In this document: piece after piece, positions 23,062-37,011 of the stretch
Layout of the letters: each line of letters begins with the position of its first letter
How positions within the stretch are numbered: position 1 is the first letter of the stretch
Assembly: GCF_025698545.1 (NCBI RefSeq)
Contig: NC_068569.1
Coordinates: forward strand, 2,728,001 to 2,792,000
DNA length: 64,000 bases
Origin: Gossypium raimondii
Lineage: Eukaryota; Streptophyta; Magnoliopsida; Malvales; Malvaceae
Reading direction: 5' to 3'
Translations under genes and position numbers: made by a program
The notes under the pieces: generated by a model
What the model saw: the letters and a program-made list of their open reading frames with translations, nothing else
The model's database searches: none
Told to the model about the DNA's origin: nothing

Positions 23062-24229
23062 AGGATGTTGAGAACCGAGTGAGGGCTCTTTGCGCTGCTT
23101 CTATTTGCTGTTTAAACTTAATTTGTATTTTTGCAGACGGTCGAAGTACGGTGAACTGTCACCTAATTCTATGTTTGTTATATTTTTATTAAAACTTAAA
23201 AAATAATTAAACATAAAATTTACGACTATTATTTCATACATGCAGTGGCAGAGTCAAAGGGTCCGACAGGTTTTCAATTTTTAAAAAAATTTAAATTAAT
23301 ATATGATAAACTTACATTTTGACTTTTTTAAAATAAAAAAAAAGTTAATCCTCTAAAATTTATAATTATATAAATTATTAAAATTATGAAATTTCAGTTT
23401 TGCTATTAAAAATTTTCTAATTTCGTCCACGCATACGAAAGATTTAAGGTAACATGTTTGCAAAAAATAACAGGCGATGAGTTAGAAGAGTTGATGGGTA
23501 ATGATCAGTTCCAAACTTGGGCCACCTTAACTGCACATTTCATGGTTTTGATGAAAGAGAAAGTTGTTCCTTATTCTTTTTACTTGCTTTATTTGATTTT
23601 AGTGCCTTTCTTTTTCAAGCTTATGCATGTGACATCCTTTTTTTTCTCAAATATTTTATTCATTTCAGCATTAAGCGGGTGTTAATGGTGGTTGAGATCT
23701 ATCGTCTCTAGCTCCTTAGTTGAAGACATGGAGTCAGAAAGCGTTTTGATTTTGTTTGAATCCTCTCCTTACGTGGACTTTAACTTGCCCTTTAAAGTTT
23801 GTATGACATCTTTATATTATCTTAATGCCAATTAGAATGTTATGGATGATTGAAAGTTCATTATCACCCAAAAAGAAAAAACAGTTTTAAAATTTCCTTC
23901 TTTTAATAAATAAAATTTGTATGGTAGAATATAAGATTCAACCCATTATTTTTTGAACCGTTATGTGATTTAAAATGCAACAATTGATGGTATAAAGATA
24001 CACATAAAATTATTTTAATTTTATATTGGTGTAAGTGTATTTTTCTTTCAAAATATACATCTTATAAACTGCTTATATATAGTCCAATGATATTTCACCA
24101 TGTGTTTTTGGTGATTGTATTTGATAAGACAATTAAATTTTAACTCAATTAATATGAGTACGGATGGATATGAGTACGAAATTGAGATTTACCGGTTAAA
24201 ATTATAGTATTTTGAGTTTATACAATGCC
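23062..24229. other. Upstream region of the ERF gene and spacer
   Basis: AT-rich. A decayed repeat-like block ('cctctaaaatttataatt') lies near 23350, of a kind that recurs in inverse form near 32700. The short frames at 23458-23711 resemble no family I know. Confidence 0.4.
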
Positions 24230-24765
24230 ATACAAATATTGGCGCCTCCAAGATGTCCGGATCCAACTCTGGATGCTAAAATGCCCAGAATTAGGGTGAT
24301 CCGTTTTGGAAACTCAAAAGAAACGATTCTGGAACTGAAAAGAAGAAAAATCAAATCCAGGGTACACGAACCCACTGCCAAAAGATCCAGAAACGACCCG
24401 TCCATGCCAACTCACTGTAGTTGGACTGCTCCAAATTGGGTCCTGGGAGGCTCCAAGTTCGCCGCAGCGGCTTGGACAATATCGGGTCGGTTGATCAAGC
24501 AAAGTTGAATTTAGTGGAGCTACCGCGTCAGCAAAAAGGAGCGGCTTTCTCGGCGGCGTCACAACATCCCAACAGAATCCTCGAGGGAGGGAGAGAGTGA
24601 TGAGCCAAGGAAAGAGAAGCGCGTAAATTTGGAGTTTGAAAGCCGCAAAAGCGACAAATTGTGGACACGTCGTAGATTTCAGGGACCTGGGCCTGGTCCT
24701 GGAGATGTTGAACACCAAAATCCCAGCTTGTTGGAAACTTTGATATGAATCAAGACAAAACAATT
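24230..24765. other. GC-richer island with open frames on both strands, unassigned
   Basis: The segment is clearly less AT-rich than its flanks. A 149-codon frame is open on the minus strand (24763-24314) and 75-98 codons on the plus strand (24212-24508). A further plus-strand frame near 24510-24750 is charged (KEKRVNLEFESRK). None matches a family I know. It may be a relic gene or an unannotated exon. Confidence 0.25.
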
Positions 24766-25641
24766 CCCCTTATGGCTTATCCTATATTCCATTTGTTCTT
24801 TTCTTTTGTTCCCACAGCCGCCCATTGCTCACTTTCCTAACCATTCAACATTCCATGTTTTGAATCTTCATTGACTATAGAAATTTCGAAGAATCTTCCA
24901 ACAGAATGCCTTATTGCATGTAAAGATACATGCATGCAGTAGTTTACGATCAATTTTGAACCAATTTTATCAATGCATATAGTGGCTCATAGATATATAT
25001 AATGATATCATACAAAACATAATATGATTGCCTGAAAAATATAACTAAAACAAATTAAATAAGAAGAAATTTCTATTTTAGAGCTTTGGGTCCTGATTTC
25101 TGATTCCTTAGAACAAATATTTGTAGCGTCAGATTTCGCATATCACAAGGGACATGCTTGATATCAGGCCTGGAAGGTTTTGGCTGTCAACTTTCTGTTG
25201 CAACTCCATTGCAGCCTTGACGAGAGCTTTGATATGAAAAAAACCAGAAATGGGCTGCAACATGAACAAAAATTGATGCTAATTTTATCTGCCAAGTAAT
25301 AGATAGCTACAACCAAAGTACACATCTTCTGGATAATGTGCTCTATATCATAGCATTTACAGGAGAGAATGTCAGATCAGCTCTTTGAACATGTTTATTT
25401 TATACATCAATGGTCCCTTGCCTCTTGTTTCCTTCTGAACCTTAAGTCATCATTGGAGAATCAACGAAGGACAGAGTCAACTTACACCACCGGATTAGCT
25501 CAATCACCCAGGCTAATCACTTCTCTTGAAGGACTGGACTGCATTGTACTCCTTTGAGTGAACAAGCATAAAATATATTCATCCACAGGCCCGGGCAAAG
25601 TTCAAGGGAAGAAGACATCTCAATATCCGAATTTAGAAACA
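24766..25641 (-). other. Probable 3' UTR and downstream flank of the ARF gene
   Basis: It lies just beyond the ARF stop codon at 25642-25644. No other supported coding sequence is seen, and the part nearest the stop is the likely 3' UTR. Confidence 0.4.
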
Positions 25642-28600
25642 TCATCTGTTAAATGAGACTGCTGAGGTATCATCATAATGTCCTCTCCATGCATTTCCGT
25701 TTTCAGTCCCACTGCAAGCTTGATTGGGAACTGACACATTTCCAAGATTACCATCCAAGCTCATCTGCTGTACTTCTGCTGACGACAGTATCTTTATGCT
25801 TTGAACACAACTTACAAATTCTCTGCAAAGATTAATAATTCTGAAAGTTAAAAGACTGACGGAGACCAAGACTAAGAGTCAAAGTTCAAATTGGGCTCCT
25901 TCACTTACTCCCAAGGATCGTCACCAACAAGTAATATGTCATTTTCATGATCCACATAAACTAATTTCCAGTCAGAACTTTGTGGATCCTCCAGCTGCCC
26001 TTCGATACCGAACATGCGGGCTAGATCATGCCGGAGTTCATCATACCCTTTGTAGCGGGTCACATCAATTGATCTTCCCACAGAACCACGCTTTTGCACC
26101 TTCATGAGTTCAAACCAGCATCAAGCATATATAATTTTTCAGCAAGAGAAAAAGAGTATTGTTCATATTCTAACGAGAATCAGAAAAGGCTTTAGCAAGT
26201 ACTACAACTGTAAATTTCCATAAAGTTAATCGGGCAAGCAAATCAAGGATTTGTAGATTAGGATTACAAGATGCAAAAGATAATGCAAGACTGAAGGTGA
26301 AACATTTGAGTTAGAAATTTTCAATTGCATCAGTCACAGAAAGCTATACATAACTGTTGGGACAATATCAGAAAGAAAAGCAAAAAACTTTACAGGTCAA
26401 CTATATATTACAGCTTTCTCAGGTGGAAGGTCAAAACAAGGGAAAAGCAAAACTAATGTTCTACAACTTGATGTTTAGCTGAAACAAGATAACTGCCTTA
26501 TGACATACATGGATCACAGAGACAGACTGATGAAACAAAAAGCTATTCATGTTTAGAGATCAGAAACCGTCTAATTGCAAGGTTACAACATCTGATTACA
26601 CCTAATAAACCAAGTTTTGAGTTTCAAAAGACAAAAACTATGTAGAATTACAAGGTTTAAAACTGGCCTCGCTACCAATCTTGTTCCAGTGTACCTGTTT
26701 AAGCAATGCCTAAAACACTCCCTATAAAAATGCTCTACCTTTTCTTTCAAGAAATTAGAACATATCTGGAAGAGACAATAAATGAGGTAACAAGCATAAC
26801 CATAATTTGTGGGTACACACACCTTTGTATATGTTCGCATGCGTTGAGTTTGGTTGGTCCACAATCCGCCATTTAAAACTCCTGTCTCATTTATGGCAAC
26901 ATCATTTGAGCATCCTGTCTTGAAAGGTATATTTGGCACACCAAATGACTGACAGCTTATTGCCGCAGTAGACAACTCAGTGTCAATATCTCTAGGGTTA
27001 CCACCATAATTAGAAAGCATGTTTTGAAGATCCTTTTGAGAGTCATATTCCCTTGTTAACAAAGTCTCAGGTGCCAATCCATCAATATTGGCTGTAAAAG
27101 GAAGATTGTTCCGAGAATGTGATTGGACATCACCTTCCAGAAAGGCAAGGGAGGCATTATGCTGGAGGGTGCCTGCGTCCAAGCAATATGATGTTCCAGA
27201 AGAGGATGCTTCTAATTGGTCTGTTACAGAACTTTTGTACTTTGATTGGTCTAGTCCTCTAGAGGTGGGCGGCTCATGTTTGATTTGAATATCAGGCTTG
27301 CTCAGGAGCTCTTGAGCTAGTGTACTTGGAGGCTCAACAACTGGATCTGTCATCAATATGGATGGTACATGGTGACTTCTGTTTATAAGGTTTGATGGGG
27401 AAACCTGACAATTATTGGTAGAAGATAAGGTCGAACACGGTGGAGCATCTCCATCAATAAGACCAGAATTGCTTCTCATTGCCATAAGTTGTTTGTTCTG
27501 ACTTTGGGATTGATGCACTGAAAGTTGTTGAGGTTGCACAAACATTGATGTTGAGAAGCCATTGCCACCCAGTGGTTGCACCTGGCTCTGAGAAAGAGGC
27601 AACTGCTGCAATGGTTGGTTCTGTTGATGAGTTTGCTGTTGCTGCAACATTGGAGGCTGCAGCAGAGACCCAGCTGCGGAGAGTAATTGTTGAGCCGACT
27701 GCTGCTGCTGCTGCTGCTGCAATTTTTGGAGAAGTTGTAATTGCAGTTGCTCCGAGAGGCCCTGCTGTGATAGTTGCAGAATCTGCGGCTGCTGCTGTGT
27801 CCTCTGGGACAGGCTTTGCTGCAGTTGTGTCTGTTGCTGCTGCCTCTGCATGAGGTTAGGTTGCTGTTCCATCTGCTGCTGAACCCGTGTATCTTGTGGT
27901 AATGACGTCAAAGGATATGAAGTCATATGAGCGGAGAGGGTAGTTTGGGTAGACAGGCTATTGCTTGTCAACAATTGTTGCTGCTGCAAGTGAGAGTAAA
28001 CAGCTGGCTGATGCAAATTTTGATTTGAGATCTGGTTAGGAGCAACAATGCCATTAATTACTTGAGGCGGTAGGGTTGGTTGTTGTTGCAGCGGCTGCTG
28101 CTGTTGTGGCTGTTGTCTTTGTTCCTGGTGGATGTGTTGCTGTTGCTTTGGAGATGGCTGTGGCTGAGGCTGCTGTTGATGAAGAAGATGTGACTGTGGC
28201 TGTGGCTGCTGCTTTGGTTGTTGTGGCTGTTGTTGCTGCAATTGCTGTTGGGGTTGCTGCTGCTGATGTTGATTTAGCGGAGTCTGCAATATCTGCTGGG
28301 GCCAAGTCGTAGGTGCCTGAGGCAACTGGTTGACTTGGTTTGGGTTAGCTTTATTAAATTGCATATTCGGTGCAGGTAATACAGGAGCTTGAAAATTCAA
28401 TAATTTGGAAGGATCATCAATGCTAAGGTTATTATGCAGTGGATTCGAAGAAACCGTTGATGGAAAGAATCCTGATTGAGCAGCTGGAAACTGATTACTT
28501 TGTTGCATATTCATCCACTGAACTAAACTCAAACCAGGGAAGATTGAACTAGGGGTACCTCTCATACCAAAATCATCTCCAAGCCAAGGCATAGCTCTTT

Positions 28601-31600
28601 TGAAAGCGTTCTCGACATCAGAATCATCATCTGCAAATGCATTTTCAGAAAGATCTAAGTTCTTGAAATTTCCACTCTGTCCATTTTTACAGCAAGAGTT
28701 ATCCTAGTAAATATGATTTTTACCTGGCATCCCTGGTTGCTTTGGAAACCTGGGTCTGAAAAAAGGAGGTGGACATATGAAGAAAGGAGATACAACAGGC
28801 TCAATTTCCCAAATTGAAACTCGCCTGGGCCGTTCTCCAGCTGTAGATTCATCCCAACCAACCTGTTAATAATGTAGCCAAGTCTTTATAAGTTATTATA
28901 GAGCAATGTATTATGAAAGAAACAAGAAGATGTAACTTGCTATCAGCACATGTCAATAATGTGTTTCCATTGAAGCCATACCAGGCATCTTCTGAAATGT
29001 AAATGCCAAAGAATGATAATGGTCAACAATTGTATTCATGAATCGCACTATGTCCAAAGAATACCTGAAGATTGCGCCATTGTGAGTTTTTCCATCGCAC
29101 AGGATCCAGGTCGCTGATACCAGTAACTGTACCCATGTATCTTCGTACTCCAGACTCCTCAGTCTCAAACATCATTCTAAACCGCATGCCAAGAGAAACT
29201 TGGGTGTACATGGCTTTGTAATATTTCGCTAAAGGTACCACAAACTCAGAGGGGCTTGCCCTATCAAAATTATAAAACTTTTGAGACCTTATATTAACAT
29301 CTTTTTTCCTTTGAAAATGAAAATTGGCGATTAAAGAGTAATGATGAATCTAAGAGCAAACGCAATATGTTATAGCTATACCTTGGATTGTAGAATATAG
29401 TAAATGGGCTGAAATTTGCAGCAGCATGGGCTGCAGCAGCAAGGATCCCTATATGCATGCTATCACTAGAAATCACTGATGACGAGAGAGCCGGCTGTTG
29501 TCTATTAGCGCGCCTTAGACCCAAGAGAAGCTGTGACTTCACATCTCTACATTTAAGTAAGGAATTTCAGTTGAGCAGCGAAATGACAGTCATCTAGTTG
29601 ATTCTATCAAATACATGCAGACAAACACATGTAAACAAACATATGTGTATGTATATGAATCTTACCTTATGAAAAGAACAGAATCACCAGCAAAGAGTCT
29701 TTTTGTGCTAACAAAGACGCTCCAACCAGTAGTCAGAAGGTGCCTCTTTGGTTGACCTGCAGAGAAGCCATTATGCATTTCAATATATTATTCCATTTCT
29801 GACACCTAAAACATACATAAGGTACACCATAATATGTTGAAACAAAATAAACCTGGCATCACCTTACAGTATCAGTAATAAAGAACATAATCAATTCCAG
29901 TACTCTGCTTGAGAAATGAAAAGAGAGCAATATCTAGGATAGAACAATACCTCGATAAATATGTCTAAAAGTCCATGCATTTTCATGCAAATCTCTTGCT
30001 ACAAGCTCTTGAGCTGGTGGTTGCATGGAAAAATCCTACCAAACATCATCATTTAGATATTAGGAAATTAAACACAAAATGCTTACATCTCATATTTTAT
30101 CAGATCTTAAAATATAAACCTAAATATTGAAAGTTTCTACATACCAGAGGAGGGAAGATCTTCTCAGCTGCTCGACGAGGGACTGAAAATCCACCGTGAG
30201 TGCTAGTATCACTAGCTGTAAGAGTCTTGCAAAAGAACTCAGCAGGTTGCCTGCTGTGCTTGAGGCCCATATCAGATGCCAGTAATGCTTCCTTGTCATA
30301 CTGTGCAGAAGTACTATAAAGATTCTTCCCATCTTTCACTATATGTGAAAATTTAAGAGAAAAGAAAAAAGGAAAGAAACAATTCTGCCATATCCATTAA
30401 TTAATTCTCTAATTAATAGCTAACCTACTTTGTTTACAGGTTGAAGAGTCATCTGGGCATAGACCTCATCAGTTTCTGGATCAGCCTGATTGAAATTTCA
30501 AATAATTCAAGACATTAGCCACTTCATAAGGTCATATAACATTAGTTGCATTTTTATGTCATTTAACCATTACAAAGTTATCTTGTGATAATGGTGGTAT
30601 GCTCATTCTTACATGCAATGTAACATTATGGAGGACACAAATCAACTTGGAAGGAAGGTTAGGGTAACTTGGTATGAAATCAGTCTCCTTCTGCATTGAT
30701 GCTGCAACCTGAACAAAATTTATTAATTAGAGAAAATTTTGATAGCTGTCCAGATTCAGAGCGATTATTCCTTGGGAAATGAATGAAGAAAGCGACTTAC
30801 TTGTTCGCTGTGGCCTTGAGGAAAATAAACCACCAGACTTCCAATTGGTGGCAAAGAAACCAGTGGTCCAGCACAAGCATGCCATAATTCTGAATTGATA
30901 CTCTTCCTATCTCCTGCTTTCCAAAACCAACCATAACAATATGAAACATCCCACAAAACCACAAAAAGTCATAAAAATTATTTAAAGCATGTCAACTACC
31001 AAAGAGTTCTCTATATTAATATTCTGTATAACTTTAAACCATCGACAAGGCAACAATTAACTGTATAGTTTCAAAGCAAAAAAAATAAAAATCCACAATT
31101 TCCTGGCTTCAAAAAATTAATTCTACTTTTTCCCAGATAGCAAGTTCACAGCAAAAAGTTACTATGAATATTCCTTTATATCAATTATGGCTTTATGGTT
31201 GGACTTCACCCAAAAAAAAAAGATCGTTGCATGTTTCCTTTCTTCTTCAATTTGCAAAATGATGAAATGAGGAAAGTTGCCACACAGTTAACAGCTATTT
31301 AGCTTCTAGTTTTGTTTCTTGCTTCTTTCCATTTTTATCAAAATGGAGCTTTATATGAACTCTTTAAAAAAAAAAAGTTCCAACATTTTACATGAAAAAA
31401 AAAAGTGTAGCAGTAAAACAAAACCAAAACATCATAACAATTGTTTTAAGCCAACAAGAGGGATCTGCATAATATAGGGGGAAATCCATAAAACATAAAT
31501 ATGTACTAGTAATAATTAAGAAAATCTCTAACTGCTCTGAACCAAAGACTATTTTGACTCAAAAGGATAACAAAAAAACTGAAACAGAAATAAAAAGAAA

Positions 31601-31662
31601 AAAGTAAGAAAGATCAAACCTTCAGCAGGATTTGCCAAAAATCCAGTTGGTGGAGCCTTCAT
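25642..31662 (-). CDS. ARF19: Auxin response factor, ARF7/ARF19 type
   Basis: Thirteen exons in transcript order: 31662-31620, 30913-30801, 30708-30613, 30485-30429, 30300-30145, 30035-29951, 29756-29666, 29546-29382, 29260-29065, 28862-28724, 28630-26823, 26099-25909 and 25822-25642. They join in frame to 1106 residues. [15 protein letters not shown] starts as ARF19 proteins do. The B3 DNA-binding domain is at about 125-227 ([20 protein letters not shown]) and the ARF dimerisation domain runs to about 334. A Gln-rich activator region (about 381-980) has [14 protein letters not shown]. The C-terminal PB1 domain starts at 984, with the Lys at 986 and the acidic OPCA motif [14 protein letters not shown] at 1033-1046, which binds Aux/IAA repressors. 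It binds auxin response elements in the nucleus and activates auxin-induced genes. Length fits ARF19 (about 1090). ARF7 versus ARF19 orthology is not certain. Confidence 0.96.
27600..28280 (-). repeat. Polyglutamine-coding CAG/CAA tracts in the ARF
   Basis: Many CTG and TTG triplets on the plus strand encode Gln runs in the ARF activator region. The purest is a run of about seven CTG at 27700-27720, coding QQQQQQQ. Such runs vary in length between alleles. Confidence 0.9.
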
Positions 31663-32340
31663 GCTTACTAGTTTGAATCAATTACAAAAATACCAACTTT
31701 TTTTAAAGGAATCCGATAACTTTGGTTGTTCCAGAGATCAAATATCTTCACCATAAAGTTACTTTCCAAGCTTTTATGCTATGAAACAACAACGCTTCAA
31801 GAAAAAAATCCTTCGTCGGAAAACTACAGCATACGCCGTTGAGGAGAGGAGCCACTTCTTCCATTCACATTCAAGTTCCTAATAAACTAACTTGTAGAGA
31901 AAAGCAAACGCCAAAACCTTGTTCTTTTCTCAGCTGTATTTTCCGTCATTGTCTTCATAACAAGCTTTGATTCGCACAGGATTTCAATTACACGAAGCAT
32001 CATCTTGTTAAAAAAATCAGATTCCGTCGATGAATCGGTTTGAAAAAGCCGAATCGTAGAGTACTAACTGCATGGTACGCTAACAACCGGTTCAAAAACT
32101 TGCTCCTCACTTGAAGTTCACCTTTTTCGTTCTAGAATCCGACGAGAAAAAGAAATTTAAAAAGAAACTTTATGGGATCAAGGAGAAGAAAGAGACTTGT
32201 CTCCGGAAAATCAGAGAGGCAAAGCAAAAGCAGAGCTTAAAACAGCTTTTTGTAGCCGAAGGTATAAAATTAGAGATGGTAAAAAGAATGAATGTAACTG
32301 TTGCGCGTGATAATTGGCGCGTGGTGTTTTGGTACCAAAT
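31663..32340 (-). promoter_or_regulatory. ARF leader and promoter region
   Basis: Sequence upstream of the ARF start codon with less AT bias. ARF genes of this clade have long leaders. I cannot place the transcription start, and no clear TATA box stands out. Confidence 0.35.
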
Positions 32341-35300
32341 TTTCAGTTTTCACCGCAGGGAAATATTTCAAGGTTTGGAATTTGGGGAATACGCAGGATG
32401 AAGGTAATTTTTATTCGGGGTTGGCGGATAGATATGGAAATATTATTATGCTCCATGACGTGGCACCGCACTCTAAATATTTTTAATGTATATTTGTTGT
32501 CAGCCGTGGATTGCAATTCTTTGTTGGTGTTTCGGGCCCACCAACTTAAAACATCATTTTGATGATTTCTTGGGATCTTAATCATCATTTCCTCATGACT
32601 GAAATCACCCATATATTTTACACAGTTATTATTTTATTATTTTAATAATTTATATTTTATAATTTTTAAAAGATTAAATTAATTTTTATTATTCGTGAAA
32701 GGGTTAAAGTGCAATTCTAACATTATTAATTTAAGATTTTATAAATTATAAAGGGTCTAAATTAAAATTTTACTATTTTAGGGTCGAGTATATGGCTTAC
32801 ATAAATAATTTTTACTTTTAAACAAATTTAATAAAAAAAATCACCAATGTTGATTGAATAGTATTATAAAGTGGAAAGTTGAAACTTGTATTTTAAAGAA
32901 TTAAAATCAGATGGAGCAACATTTTCTTAAAATTAAAATTAAAAATTAAAAATTACTCCATAGTCCATATGCTAAGCCGTCTTCCAAAATTGCAAGAAAT
33001 GGAGGTGTAAAGTTGAGAATCAACTAATTAACTTTGAAATAACTCATCACAACCAAATTTTTATTTAAAAAATCACCTTAAAGTTTAAACCTATTGCAAA
33101 TTACATATTAGACTAGGCTGGTTACTTCTTCTCACATCTTTCTAAAGTTGTGCATAATTAATAATTAATTTTGTACTAATAAAAAATGGAATATCCTGAT
33201 TTTGAGCATCACACCTCACAAAAGAAATTTAGTAGTGAAATATAAAAATAATTTGCGTTGGAGCTAGATTGTCAAAGCTAAGATGCTTAGATTTGATTTC
33301 ATTTTTCATCATCATCGTCTTTTTTCATTAAATAGGGAATTCAATAGCTATGTTATCAGGTAGATACAATTGTGAACTAACTATGTAATGGTTCTCATCA
33401 TTGCAATTTCTTTATATTTTCTCCAAGGAATGAATAATACATTGTTTTGGCCATCATTTCCACCATTAAAGAGATTGTTTAGGACTTAAAGAGTTATGGC
33501 CAATTCATTTTAATTTATCATCCATATAACTCAGCTTACCATTCCAAGAAAAAGGACAGAATTTTGTGATAGAGAGAGACATCCAATGAAGCCCAGCCAA
33601 AGGAGCTCCGAGGAAAAACCCCCAAGGTGGTGCAAACTTTGTCGGGCCAAACACCTTCAACTCCGACCAAATTGTGGGGTTCTGGTTTCCATTTGTTTTT
33701 TTTTATTTTATTTCCTTCCCCCCCCCCCCCCATGCTTGAAACTATCATGAGTAGCCACGGATTAACCTCTGGTTAATTTAGCCACTGCAGTTTCTCTGAT
33801 TAAAACCCTTTTTTCTATATTATACTCAGATAAGGGAGCAAGTGGGATTCCCATAGTCACCATCCCTTCTTAAACAAATATGGCCCCATGAAACTGACAA
33901 ATTCTAAGCCAAAAGTAAAAAGTTTATGTTTATCATCACTCATTTCGCTTTTGCAGCTATGCGCCTCACCATAGGTCCAAGCTCTCAAGTTTTGTTTTAG
34001 CTACCATGGAGGAGGAGCTCGCAAGTTATTGGGTGGGTGCAAGCTTCGTGAACAATTCGATTTTAAACAACATGCCATCACTTTGCTTCCATTCCTACAA
34101 CAAAATATATAAATAGTTATTTCGGGTTTGGACTCAAGTTATTGACTTTTTACCATCCAATTTAAAATTGGGTTAAGTAGATAAGATTAAATGTTTTACT
34201 CCAAAAAAAAAAAATAGAGTGTAAATTTGATTATTGCTATGACGATCTTTAGTCACATTTGAGGTTCTGAAAAGTGGCACTTACATCAAGTCTGACCAAT
34301 AGAAGCTTGCTTTTATAATTCTAATATCTGATCATTCTGGTCCAGCTGTCTAGGATTTAGATTTTATAGTTTGGTTTTAACATGGTGACAGGAGACTTCT
34401 CACAATGCGACAGCCGTCTTGTAATGAATCAAATCACCACAAGGATGAGCGATTAGATATGGGGAATTCAATAAAATGGCGACGCACTGTACTAGATTAC
34501 TAGGTAAAAATAAAAAGAAGACACGACATACCTAACGCCAATGTCATACAGTTGTTTTGCTCTTGCAAATCTCATCACTAAACATGCTGATATATGCGAA
34601 ATGTTCTATTTCGGATAAAAGATGTTTTTTCTTCTCATCACTAAAAATGTAAAAACAAGTGTGAAAGGGTGTCTGCCATTTCCAAAGAGATCACTGAATC
34701 ATGGAAGAACATTGATGACGAAGTACAACATTTTTTTTATGACAATAATATCCATTATTAGGCATGTAAATTAGGTGAAGAAGAAATAATAATTATGAAA
34801 TCAGGTCTCATATGGGGCTGTTTCATGAGAAATGGAAAAACAAAGCATGCAAACTAAATGATTTGGTTTTGATAATAGAATGATGCACAAATGCACATGG
34901 ACAAAGAAAGATGTCTATCTGTGATCATGAAATTAATCAAATGATTTCTTAGGGAGATTAATTAAAAGGATTTAACTCAATTTTTTAATATATGATTTGA
35001 CATATATTAAAAGGAAGGAATAGCAATGACATGCTCTTTTTTTTTTTAAGTTGAGAATTAACATTAATATTCTCATATCCAGGCACTAAAAAGCTTTGAA
35101 AATGAATGTTGTTTAATTATATATATACCATTCAATGGGAATTTATATGCATGAAGGTAGTAGTATCTCTAAAAGATATTGACATGAAGTTTCGTATAAT
35201 GGTCCCAAAGCATCCAATTTTTTAAAACAAACTTAAATATATATATATATACTATATGCTTACACATTGACTTCAATACTAGAATCCTACTATAGTCCAT

Positions 35301-36964
35301 AAAATTTTAATACTTTTCACTTCATTTTATTTCTTTTTAAATGAATATATATATATATATATGTGTGATATCGTCCAAATAAATTAAAGAGTAGCCTAGA
35401 AATGGTGGGGATATACAACTTTATGGGGGTTTTTTATTCTTGCTCCTGCTTTAAGTAATAGGATGACAGTGCAATGATAACTTTTTAAGCATATTTATAT
35501 CTTTTAAAACTCGTGAGCAACGTTTATCATGAATAATTAATTATGGTTCATTCCAATAAATGCTTTTAAAAAATTATTAAAGATGAAATCTCCTCACTTC
35601 ACTGACATTTTGTTTTTGTGTTGAGTGTTATTAGACTGATGGTATAGGGAAGAGGAGGAGCAGGTTGATAATGGGGGCAACCACTAAGGTCAACATCAAG
35701 GTTTATTCAACTCTATCTCTAAAGTCAAAAGAGGGGTCTGCTCGAATTCTGAAAGTCAAGACTAGCCATATGATATTTCACCTTTCCTGGGACCCTTTCC
35801 TTTTTCATGTTTAAATTCAATGCACCATAGGTGAAATACGTGATGATGATGATAAAAATAGTACCGAATTGGCAGATTTTCTTGCTACCGTAATAAATAT
35901 ATTATTATATTTTATGTTTCAAGTTTTGATATATTTACCTTCAAAACAAAACTGATATATGTGCAAAATAAAGAGGACAGCGCTGACTTCACACGTAAGT
36001 AATTGTTGGTTTTTTTTCCTGTGCTTTAATTAGTAATTGTGAACATTAATTTATGTAAAATAAGTTGAGCACTCCCACGGTAGTGCTGCACTATTATTAA
36101 TCCTACCTTATTGAAGTGTTACTGTTAGGAAACTGTTCTGCATTTGATTAAAAATATTGCAAACCAAACGAGTAGTTGGAATTATATTGAAGGTGTTGCA
36201 GCTTCTACTTGACCAATTATAGAACCCTAAAACTACATGCAGAATTAGATTCCCACATGAACCGACCAAAAAAAATCCATGCAAAGATGATTTATATTTC
36301 AATTTCAACTAAACCTAGCTAAAAAAAAACCCAAAATCAAAGGTAAGCTCAAGCAGTGGAGGTATATAGTATTATGCTGCCTGCTGCCAATGCCATGACA
36401 ATCTTAATATAAGTAATAAAACTAACTAACCCATTTAACCAACAAAACCCATAAATAATGGAAGCTTATGCCTGCATGGTTTTTGCGATATTAATTCCGG
36501 CTGCTGCACTTACATGGAACCCTAAACTGGGAACAATAACCCGAGATTCACGGCATATAATTGGTATTACCAAACTTGTATTTCAATGTTGTACGTAATA
36601 ATTATATATGATAATTAGTAGAGAGTTAATAAATATTATTATTTCATTTGTCCTCTCCTTTCGTCGCACCCCCGCATACCCTTTTATTCCTCTATCCTAT
36701 TTCTAGCATCGCCCGCATTTATGGTTTAAAAATATAGCATTAGCTTCAATTTTTCATGGAACACAAATGAAAGAAAGAAATATATATACATTCAAATCAT
36801 GAACAGTTGTGAAATATTATAATGTTGGTAACTGTCAATGGTTTTATTTGCTTTAAGCAATGCAGCCAATCTCAACTTCTGCTAAGTTTTCAATCATTGA
36901 ATCATATCCCATCAGCCTAACTTTCCGATGAAATACCAATTTTGACCAACTTTGAAAATCATAC

Positions 36965-37011
<47 letters not shown>

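Noticed and set aside
27545..28312. Ala/Val-rich plus-strand and Ala/Thr-rich minus-strand frames
   Set aside because: They are shadow frames of the CAG/CAA Gln tract in the ARF exon.
33719..33731. Run of 12 C
   Set aside because: A simple homopolymer, possibly miscounted by sequencing, with no associated feature.
34681..34704. Sequence resembling the start of miR393 (TCCAAAGAGATC)
   Set aside because: It differs from miR393 at several sites, and I found no complementary arm to make a precursor hairpin.
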